From the NCBI RefSeq assembly GCF_006874705.1, contig NZ_CP035382.1:3224001-3288000 (forward strand): 64,000 nucleotides of DNA, read 5' to 3'. A program made the translations under genes and the position numbers. The notes under the pieces are model-generated. The model worked only from the letters and a program-made list of their open reading frames with translations. It made no database searches and had not been told where the DNA came from. The first letter of the stretch is position 1, and every line of letters starts with the position of its first letter. This stretch comes from Leclercia adecarboxylata. Its GTDB lineage: Bacteria; Pseudomonadota; Gammaproteobacteria; Enterobacterales; Enterobacteriaceae. Positions 57,434 to 64,000 of the stretch are shown here, one piece after another.

Positions 57434-59017
57434 TTACCGGCTTTTCGTCTCAAACAGGTCCGTCCCCAGATGGTTGTAATCCACTTTCTGTAGCTTAAAG
57501 TTGGTCACATACACCGGCGGCGCTTTGTCGTTCGACATGAAGCGGTACTTACTGGCGATCTCTTTCGCGCCGATCCCCGTCCACTGCGAGAAGAAGCTTA
57601 AAAAATCATTCGCGGAACGGCGCGCCTTGACGATACGATGCGCTTTGTCATCGCTCGACAGCACCATAAACGGCACCTGGAAGTTCTGCTGGAAGCTGTC
57701 GTCGTGTGCCAGGTACTGCACCTCTTTGCCGCGCTCTTTAAACGCCAGTCCGTGATCGGAGAAATAGACCATTGAGAAGCTCTCACCGGTATTTTGCAGC
57801 TGGGCATAGAGCTTGCTGAGCAGGTCATCAGTCTGGGTCATGGTGTAGAGGTAGCACGAGGTCTCTTTCGACTGCACGAACTCTGCATATTTCCCCTGGG
57901 TGCGGTCGCAGGCTTGCGGATGGGAGCCCATCAGGTGCAGAACGATGAGCTGTGGCTGGGTGCGATGGCTGCTGAAGACTTGTTCGGTCATCTTGAGTAA
58001 CGCCTCATCCCGGGTGTTTTTATCTGCCTCGAAATCACCGCTTTTCAGGAACTGCACTTCGTCAGCCCGTTTAGCAATGCTGGCGATGGCGGTATCGTAT
58101 TCACCAATCTGCCCCTGGTTCGAGAACCACCAGCTCTGGAAGCCCGCGCGGTTGGCGAGGGTCACAAAGTTATCCTGATACTGCGGCTTGTTGTCCACCA
58201 CCCGGTTGAGCGTCAGCCCGAGCGACTTCTGCGTTGAACCGCTGGCGGCAACGTAGTCGGTAAACAGGGTGCCGTTAACTTTGCTGGCAAACGGGGTGTT
58301 ATTCCAGTGTCCACCGAAGGCACCCAGCGCGTCGCGGCGGGCGCTTTCACCAATCACCACCATATAGATGTGATACTTAGGTTTCACCGCCAGCACGTTC
58401 CAGGTGTCCTTCATCTGCGACAGCTCGGCCATCCGGGCCTGCTCTTCAACCACTTCCTGGTTGTTCACCACCACATCTTTGACAAAGCGAAACACCGGAT
58501 AGCCGGAATCTTTCAGCTTGAAGACGCCGCCCCAGGCCAGGTTTTGCACCGGGGCGACGAAAAAGGCCACCACGCTGAAGACCAGACACAGGCTGTCGAT
58601 TTTGCCCCACGCCTTTTTAGGCTGCGGCTTGCGGCGCACGGCGATTACGCCGAGGGCAAAGATAAACAGGCCGACGACGTAGCTGTACCACGGGAAGATG
58701 GTGAGGATCTCCGTCGACTCCTCCATGTTGGTGGAGTGCATCGCCAGCAGAGTATTAAAGTTGGGCGCGCCGTAGGCCTGGCCAAAGGGGAAATACATCG
58801 CCGCTACCAGCGAGCAGATGCCGAGCAGCCCTTTTTGCAGGCGCGGCGCGCTCAGCCAGAGCAGATGCAGGATACAGGTGAAAGCGACGGTATAGAGGAT
58901 GCTGAATGAATAGCCGAGGGCGATATTAATCAGCAGCGACTGTAAAAAGTAGAATCCGGTCCACGGGCTTAAGGCCCGGCTGCGGGTAATGAGCGTGTCT
59001 TTCAGGGTTAAATTCAT
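57434..59017 (-). CDS. opgE: Phosphoethanolamine transferase OpgE
   Basis: OpgE is an inner-membrane enzyme of the EptA/sulfatase-like family that adds phosphoethanolamine to osmoregulated periplasmic glucans. The protein has 527 residues, the E. coli YbiP length. Four to five transmembrane segments fill the first 170 residues. The periplasmic domain shows VVIGESARRDALGAFGGH (metal Glu), ASGSTQKSLGLT (nucleophile Thr region) and FSDHGLAFKE (metal Asp-His). Confidence 0.95.
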   Translation of the reverse strand: MNLTLKDTLITRSRALSPWTGFYFLQSLLINIALGYSFSILYTVAFTCILHLLWLSAPRLQKGLLGICSLVAAMYFPFGQAYGAPNFNTLLAMHSTNMEESTEILTIFPWYSYVVGLFIFALGVIAVRRKPQPKKAWGKIDSLCLVFSVVAFFVAPVQNLAWGGVFKLKDSGYPVFRFVKDVVVNNQEVVEEQARMAELSQMKDTWNVLAVKPKYHIYMVVIGESARRDALGAFGGHWNNTPFASKVNGTLFTDYVAASGSTQKSLGLTLNRVVDNKPQYQDNFVTLANRAGFQSWWFSNQGQIGEYDTAIASIAKRADEVQFLKSGDFEADKNTRDEALLKMTEQVFSSHRTQPQLIVLHLMGSHPQACDRTQGKYAEFVQSKETSCYLYTMTQTDDLLSKLYAQLQNTGESFSMVYFSDHGLAFKERGKEVQYLAHDDSFQQNFQVPFMVLSSDDKAHRIVKARRSANDFLSFFSQWTGIGAKEIASKYRFMSNDKAPPVYVTNFKLQKVDYNHLGTDLFETKSR

Positions 59018-59296
59018 AGGTCACTATCGTGAAAACGCCATGTGCTCACCCTGGCGCCAAGGGTCTAAACCTGCCTGAGAATGCGTAGAAGGGGAGAGGA
59101 GGTCCGCATCTGCGAGCCGCAAATAGTGCAGGGCTGCAAGAAGATAGAGCCAGTGGCCGTTAAGGTCAACAGTTATAAAGGGGGTGTTTTGCGAAGAGGA
59201 TTACATTTCCGCAAAAAAGGTCCGGGCATAGCGTGGAGACGAACAGTTTAGAGGGGATAAATGACACAAAAATGAAGCGGCGTACCGCGACGCCGC
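59018..59296. other. Gap between opgE and mntS
   Basis: This 279-base region carries the opgE upstream sequence. No gene or repeat was recognised. Confidence 0.5.
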
Positions 59297-59422
59297 CTAG
59301 TGGGAAGGTTTGTTCTGCTGTGGCTTGCCGTTAATGATGTCGCAAATCATATTCAGCAGCATTAAGCGTACTTTAAAGGGAGAGTGGCTGAACACGCGTA
59401 TACACCTCTTGAATTCGTTCAT
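59297..59422 (-). CDS. mntS: Small manganese protein MntS
   Basis: This 41-residue protein is too short for usual gene callers. It starts MNEFKRCIRVFSHSPFKVRL and ends QQNKPSH; from memory E. coli MntS (42 residues) reads almost the same through this first half. In E. coli it raises usable Mn by inhibiting the exporter MntP and is repressed by MntR with Mn. A strong ribosome site (GCAGGAGGTTACG) precedes the ATG. It is divergent from mntR across 184 bases that hold an MntR-type palindrome. Confidence 0.9.
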   Translation of the reverse strand: MNEFKRCIRVFSHSPFKVRLMLLNMICDIINGKPQQNKPSH

Positions 59423-59480
59423 CGTAACCTCCTGCGGGTTGATCCCTTCGATCCGTGAAGGGTGACTGCATTACATACAG

Positions 59481-59498
59481 ATATAGCACAGGCTATGT
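59481..59498. promoter_or_regulatory. MntR box between mntS and mntR
   Basis: ATAGC, 4 bases, GCTAT (59483-59496, within ATATAGCACAGGCTATGT) matches the E. coli MntR palindrome core. A second partial copy (GGCTACGGCTATAA) follows at about 59504-59517. MntR-Mn bound here would repress mntS. Confidence 0.75.
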
Positions 59499-59606
59499 TA
59501 TATGGCTACGGCTATAACGTTAATTTTTTGTGCTTATAGAGTGATGGTTTACAATGGCCGCTTATCTATTGATACGCTTGATGTGTCCCCCGCTTGAGGA
59601 AGCACA

Positions 59607-60080
59607 ATGAACCGCCGTGCAGGTAAACCAACAACAAAAAAAATGACGCAACTGGTCAACGTCGAAGAGCATGTCGAAGGCTTTCGCCAGGTTCGCGAAG
59701 CGCATCGTCGCGAGCTGATCGATGATTATGTCGAGCTGATCTCCGATCTGATCCGTGAGGTGGGGGAGGCCCGTCAGGTGGATATGGCCGCACGCCTTGG
59801 CGTGTCGCAGCCGACGGTGGCAAAAATGCTCAAGCGTCTGGCAACAGTGGGTCTGATCGAAATGATCCCCTGGCGCGGGGTCTTTCTTACCCCGGAAGGG
59901 GAGAAGCTGGCGCAGGCGAGTCGCGAGCGCCATCAGATTGTCGAAAACTTCCTGCTGGTGCTGGGCGTCAGTCCCGACATCGCCCGCCGCGACGCCGAGG
60001 GCATGGAACATCACGTCAGCGAAGAGACGTTGCAGCAGTTCCTGGCCTTTACCCTTAAATATGGATCTTCCGCGGAATGA
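59607..60080 (+). CDS. mntR: Manganese-responsive regulator MntR
   Basis: MntR is a DtxR/MntR-family metalloregulator that, with Mn, represses mntH and mntS and activates mntP. The 157-residue protein (155 in E. coli) has a winged helix-turn-helix ([19 protein letters not shown], about residues 57-75) and C-terminal metal-binding and dimer helices with [11 protein letters not shown]. It overlaps ybiR by 4 bases, so the two are translationally coupled. Confidence 0.96.
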   Translation: MNRRAGKPTTKKMTQLVNVEEHVEGFRQVREAHRRELIDDYVELISDLIREVGEARQVDMAARLGVSQPTVAKMLKRLATVGLIEMIPWRGVFLTPEGEKLAQASRERHQIVENFLLVLGVSPDIARRDAEGMEHHVSEETLQQFLAFTLKYGSSAE

Positions 60081-61186
60081 CCCTGCCAGGCCTGCGGGCG
60101 CTGGCCCGCGATCGTTTCTTTCATCTGTTACTGGTGGTTGGGGCAGGGCTCAGTTTCCTGGTGCCCTTCGCACCTGAGCGCTGGCCTGACGCCATCGACT
60201 GGCACACCATCATTACCCTCGCCGGGTTGATGATGCTGACCAAAGGGGTCGAGCAGAGCGGTTTTTTTGACGTTCTGGGGCGCAAGATGGTGCGCCGTTT
60301 CGCCACCGAGCGACGGCTGACGCTGTTTATGGTCTTCTCTGCCGCGCTGCTCTCGACCTTTCTTACCAACGATGTGGCGCTCTTTATCGTGGTGCCGCTC
60401 ACCCTCACGCTGCGCAAGCTGTGCGAAATCCCGGTTAACCGGCTGATCATCTTTGAGGCGCTGGCGGTCAACGCCGGATCGCTGCTGACCCCGATTGGCA
60501 ACCCGCAAAACATCCTGCTGTGGGGGCGCTCCGGGCTGTCGTTTGCCGCTTTCACCTGGCAGATGGCGCCCCTGGCGCTGGTAATGGTGACAACCCTGAT
60601 GGCCCTGTGCTGGTTCGCCTTTCCGGCAACGCCGCTGCGCTACCACAGCGGCAATGCGGCGACCCAGTCGAAACCGCGGCTGGCGTGGAGCTGTCTGGCG
60701 CTCTATCTGGTGTTTCTGGTAGCCCTCGATCTCAAGCAGGAGCTGTGGGGCGTGCTGCTGGTGGCGGGAGGATTCCTGCTGCTGGCGCGCCGGGTGCTGA
60801 TAAGCGTCGACTGGACGCTGCTGCTGGTCTTTATGGCGATGTTTATCGACGTGCATCTGCTGATTCAGGTCCCGGCTTTACAGGGCGTGCTGCAAAACGT
60901 CACCCATCTGTCGCAGCCGGGCCTCTGGCTAACGGCCATCGGGCTGTCGCAGTTTATCAGCAACGTGCCGTCTACCATCCTGCTGCTTAACTACGTGCCG
61001 CCGACGGCGCTGCTGGCATGGGCGGTGAACGTAGGGGGCTTTGGCCTGCTGCCAGGATCCCTCGCAAACCTGATCGCCCTGCGTATGGCAAACGATCGCC
61101 GCATCTGGTGGCGCTTCCACCTCTGGTCTTTGCCAATGCTGGTCTGGGCCGGGCTCGTCGGATTCGGATTATTCCTTCTCATATAG
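60077..61186 (+). CDS. ybiR: Putative anion transporter YbiR (ArsB/NhaD superfamily)
   Basis: This 369-residue inner-membrane protein (372 in E. coli) has about ten hydrophobic segments. [20 protein letters not shown] and [19 protein letters not shown] are the two re-entrant-loop motifs of the ion transporter superfamily. The substrate is unknown. Its coupling to mntR (4-base overlap) suggests a link to metal balance, which is inference. Confidence 0.92.
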   Translation: MTLPGLRALARDRFFHLLLVVGAGLSFLVPFAPERWPDAIDWHTIITLAGLMMLTKGVEQSGFFDVLGRKMVRRFATERRLTLFMVFSAALLSTFLTNDVALFIVVPLTLTLRKLCEIPVNRLIIFEALAVNAGSLLTPIGNPQNILLWGRSGLSFAAFTWQMAPLALVMVTTLMALCWFAFPATPLRYHSGNAATQSKPRLAWSCLALYLVFLVALDLKQELWGVLLVAGGFLLLARRVLISVDWTLLLVFMAMFIDVHLLIQVPALQGVLQNVTHLSQPGLWLTAIGLSQFISNVPSTILLLNYVPPTALLAWAVNVGGFGLLPGSLANLIALRMANDRRIWWRFHLWSLPMLVWAGLVGFGLFLLI

Positions 61187-61289
61187 TGCCACATTTGTCA
61201 GTTTTTCCTGGCAAATGTATAGCAACGTCCTAACTTTAGTGGGCGGCATAAATTGTGATGCCGTTCACTAACAGGATGGATGCTGTTCT

Positions 61290-62381
61290 ATGGCGGAAGA
61301 AAATCAACCCTCAGAAAACACCGATAATAAAGAGACTGAACGTAAACGCCCCGGCAAAAAGCCGCTGATTATTCTCGGCATTGTGGTGATCGTGATGGTC
61401 ATCGTGGCGCTGGTATGGTGGTTTATGACCCGTAACCAGGAGACCACCGACGACGCCTTCACCGAAGGCGACGCCGTGACCATCGCCCCGAAAACCGCAG
61501 GCTATGTCACCGAGCTGCGGGTGCGCGATAACCAGCGGGTGAAAAAGGGCGATCTGCTGGTGACTATCGATCCCCGGGACACCAGCGCCCAGCGCGACCA
61601 GGCAAAAGCCCAGCTTGGCCTGGCCGAGGCCCAGCTTCATCAGGCCCAGGCGCAGCTGGCTCTCTCGAAGGTGCAGTATCCTGCCCAGCGTGATGAAGCC
61701 AACGCTCAGGTGATCAAAGCTCAGGCGGATCTTGCCAATGCCCAGGCGGAATATCGCCGCCAGCGCGGGGTCGATCCCCGCGCCACCACGCAACAGAGCA
61801 TCGACGCGGCCAACGCCCAGCTGCGCAGCGCCCAGGCCCAGCTTGCCAGCGCCAAAGCCCAGCTTGAGGTGGCCTCGCAGGTGCAGCTGCAAATTCGCCA
61901 GCAGGAGACCAACGTCGAAGCCCGGGAGCGTCAGGTGGAGCAGGCCCGCGCCCAGCTGGAGACCGCCGAGCTCAACCTCTCTTATACCCAGGTCCGCGCC
62001 CCCTTTGATGGCTACATCACCAAACGCAACGTCCAGACCGGCACCCTGGTGCAGGCGGGCACCGCGCTCTTCTCGCTGGTCTCGACCGATATCTGGGTGG
62101 TCGCCAACTTTAAAGAGTCGCAGCTGGAGCGAATGCGCCCCGGCAATAAGGTGACCCTGAGCGTGGACGCCTGGCCGGATCTGGAGCTGGAAGGGCATAT
62201 CGACTCTATCCAGCAGGGGAGCGGCTCGCGCTTCGCCGCCTTCCCGTCGGAGAACGCCACCGGCAACTTTGTGAAGATCGTCCAGCGCGTGCCGGTAAAA
62301 ATCGTTATCGACAAAGGTCTGGATCCCAACCAGCCGCTGCCGCTCGGCCTCTCGGTTGAACCTAAGGTCACCGTAGAATGA
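61290..62381 (+). CDS. EmrA-like membrane fusion protein
   Basis: This 363-residue periplasmic adaptor of the HlyD/EmrA family has a charged N-terminal tail, one transmembrane segment (about residues 28-47), TTDDAFTEGDAVTIAPKTAG (start of the lipoyl half), a long Ala/Gln coiled-coil hairpin (about 105-230) and YTQVRAPFDGYI (second lipoyl half). It overlaps the DHA2 transporter gene by 4 bases. The operon sits where E. coli has ldtB, so it is an accessory or lineage-specific insertion. Confidence 0.9.
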   Translation: MAEENQPSENTDNKETERKRPGKKPLIILGIVVIVMVIVALVWWFMTRNQETTDDAFTEGDAVTIAPKTAGYVTELRVRDNQRVKKGDLLVTIDPRDTSAQRDQAKAQLGLAEAQLHQAQAQLALSKVQYPAQRDEANAQVIKAQADLANAQAEYRRQRGVDPRATTQQSIDAANAQLRSAQAQLASAKAQLEVASQVQLQIRQQETNVEARERQVEQARAQLETAELNLSYTQVRAPFDGYITKRNVQTGTLVQAGTALFSLVSTDIWVVANFKESQLERMRPGNKVTLSVDAWPDLELEGHIDSIQQGSGSRFAAFPSENATGNFVKIVQRVPVKIVIDKGLDPNQPLPLGLSVEPKVTVE

Positions 62382-63949
62382 GTGAGCACAGCCACGAAAA
62401 CTGGCGGCCCGCCAGCAACCCGTGGGCGGTGGCGATTGTCGTCACCCTGGCGGTGTTTATGGAGATCCTGGACACCACTATCGTGAACGTGGCGCTGCCC
62501 CACGTGGCGGGCTCGCTCTCCGCCAGCTACGACGAATCCACCTGGGTGCTCACCAGCTATCTGGTGGCTAACGGCATCGTGCTGCCTATCTCGGCGTTTC
62601 TGAGCCGGGTCTTTGGCCGCAAGCAGTTCTTCCTGATCTGCATTGTGATGTTCACCGTCTGCTCCTTCCTGTGCGGCATCGCCACCGAGCTGTGGCAGAT
62701 CATCCTGTTTCGCATCATGCAGGGCTTCTTCGGCGGCGGGTTACAGCCCACCCAGCAGTCGGTGCTGCTCGACTACTTTAAGCCGGAAGATCGCGGCAAG
62801 GCTTTCGGCCTGTCGTCCATCGCCATTATCGTCGCCCCGGTGCTGGGGCCGACGCTCGGGGGCTGGATCACCGATAACTACTCCTGGCGCTGGGTATTCT
62901 TTATTAATATCCCGGTGGGTATCGTGACGGTGCTGGCGATCTACCAGCTGCTGGAAGATCCGCCCTGGGAGAGTAAATCGAAAGAGAAGATCCCTATCGA
63001 CTGGACGGGCATCGGCCTGATCGCGCTGGGTCTCGGTTGCCTGCAGGTGATGCTCGACCGGGGCGAGGACGAAGACTGGTTCAACTCGAACTTTACCCGC
63101 ACCTTCGCGGTGCTGACGCTGACTGGCATTATCGGTGCTATCTACTGGCTGCTGTATGCCAAAAAGCCGGTGGTGGATCTGCACTGCATGAAGGATAAAA
63201 ACTTTGCCGTCTCCAGCCTGCTGATGGCCGGGATGGCAATGATCCTGTACGGCAGCTCGGTGGTGATCCCGCAGCTGGCGCAGCAGGATCTGGGCTATAC
63301 CGCCACCTGGTCCGGGCTGGTGTTGTCGCCTGGGGCAATACTTATCGTCCTCACTATCCCGCTGGTGCTGAAGCTGATGCCGATTGTGCAGACGCGCTGG
63401 ATCATCGCCTTCGGCTTTACCTGCCTGGCGGTATCGTTCTTCTGGTCGCGGACGCTCACGCCGGATATCGACTTCGAGACCCTGGTGCTGTTCCGCAGCG
63501 CGCAGTCAATCGGGCTGGGGTTCCTGTTTGTGCCCCTGACCACCATCGCCTTTATCTCGATTCCCCGGCGGCTGAACGCCGACGCCGCGGCGCTCTTTAC
63601 CATGTTCCGCAACGTGGCGGGGTCGATCGGCATTTCGCTCTCGACGGCGGCCATTACCGAGCGCTCGCAGGCCCACAGCGCCCATCTGGCCACGCATACC
63701 TCGGCGTTCGACGAGCCGTTCCAGCACGCCATCCGCGAGATGGCGCAGGCGGTGCAGAACTTTACCACCCAGGTGGGCGACCCCGCCGGTATCGCTACCG
63801 GGCGCATGTACCAGGTGATGATCGAACAGTCGCGCTTCCTGGCCTACATCGACGTCTTCACCCTTCTGAGCGTGGTGGCCCTCTTACTGATTCCGTTTTG
63901 TTTGTTGCTCTCGCCGGTTAAGAGCGAGGGGAGTGCAGGAGCACACTGA
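62378..63949 (+). CDS. EmrB-like MFS drug transporter (DHA2, 14 segments)
   Basis: This 523-residue proton-driven exporter of the DHA2 branch has ILDTTIVNVALPHVAG (motif D1 region) in segment 1, a motif-A loop (SRVFGRKQ) and APVLGPTLGGWI (antiporter motif C). About 14 hydrophobic segments are seen. With the adaptor and the outer-membrane factor it should form an EmrAB-TolC-like pump. Substrate unknown. Its stop overlaps the next start by one base. Confidence 0.92.
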   Translation: MSEHSHENWRPASNPWAVAIVVTLAVFMEILDTTIVNVALPHVAGSLSASYDESTWVLTSYLVANGIVLPISAFLSRVFGRKQFFLICIVMFTVCSFLCGIATELWQIILFRIMQGFFGGGLQPTQQSVLLDYFKPEDRGKAFGLSSIAIIVAPVLGPTLGGWITDNYSWRWVFFINIPVGIVTVLAIYQLLEDPPWESKSKEKIPIDWTGIGLIALGLGCLQVMLDRGEDEDWFNSNFTRTFAVLTLTGIIGAIYWLLYAKKPVVDLHCMKDKNFAVSSLLMAGMAMILYGSSVVIPQLAQQDLGYTATWSGLVLSPGAILIVLTIPLVLKLMPIVQTRWIIAFGFTCLAVSFFWSRTLTPDIDFETLVLFRSAQSIGLGFLFVPLTTIAFISIPRRLNADAAALFTMFRNVAGSIGISLSTAAITERSQAHSAHLATHTSAFDEPFQHAIREMAQAVQNFTTQVGDPAGIATGRMYQVMIEQSRFLAYIDVFTLLSVVALLLIPFCLLLSPVKSEGSAGAH

Positions 63950-64000
63950 TGATTTGCAGACGTTTAAGCCCCCTGATGTTAATGCTGTTGCTGGCAGGCT
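63949..64000 (+). CDS. Outer-membrane efflux lipoprotein, N-terminal start (cut by right edge)
   Basis: The ATG overlaps the stop of the MFS gene (TGATG). Seventeen codons are visible: MICRRLSPLMLMLLLAG, then T as the first base of the next codon. This is a lipoprotein-type signal ending in LLAG with a Cys codon (TGY) possible next, as in NodT-family outer-membrane factors. The family is inferred from operon order; the rest of the gene is outside the window. Confidence 0.65.
   Translation, partial: MICRRLSPLMLMLLLAG

Overview
This window is a chromosomal segment of an enterobacterium (Enterobacteriaceae, close to Enterobacter, Leclercia or Klebsiella). It is GC-rich, carries BIME/REP palindromes, and keeps the gene order that flanks bio, uvrB, moa, ybh, glnHPQ, dps and ompX in Escherichia coli. 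It also has a histidine-utilisation cluster beside ybhB-bio, which E. coli K-12 lacks. The species cannot be fixed from the sequence alone.

Layout. 1-4548: end of hutG, the repressor gene hutC, and hutUH behind a HutC-type operator. 4615-10164: ybhB, then bioA divergent from bioBFCD across a BirA-type operator. 10103-13560: an orphan UrtE-like ATPase gene that overlaps the end of bioD, then uvrB with a LexA box and a pair of DnaA boxes upstream. 13661-18381: ybhK, moaABCDE behind a molybdenum-cofactor riboswitch, and ybhL. 18420-24480: an accessory island at the usual ybhM position. It holds an IS481-like transposase remnant, a vgrG with an in-frame stop, a DUF4123 adaptor, a DUF3304 protein and a Tle1-like phospholipase relative that lacks two catalytic residues. 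A 17-bp direct repeat flanks the module. 24493-33686: ybhN-clsB-ybhP, ybhQ, and the ybhR-S-F-G/cecR efflux operon, divergent from rhlE across a perfect 32-bp palindrome. 33957-37594: rhlE and dinG. 37581-42912: a complete chaperone-usher fimbrial operon inserted between dinG and ybiB, which form one operon in E. coli. 43189-49846: ybiB, ybiJ, ybiI, ybiX, fiu, mcbA, rlmF. 49855-54436: ybiO and the glnHPQ glutamine transporter with a sigma-54 promoter. 54798-61186: dps, rhtA, ompX, opgE, the small protein gene mntS, mntR, ybiR. 61290-64000: an EmrAB-type tripartite efflux operon cut by the right edge.

Most genes are ordinary core genes whose lengths match their E. coli counterparts. The unusual parts are the decaying VgrG/Tle island, the bioD/ABC-ATPase junction, and the fimbrial operon whose terminator lies inside the dinG coding sequence. 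No tRNA, rRNA, CRISPR array or complete insertion sequence was seen.
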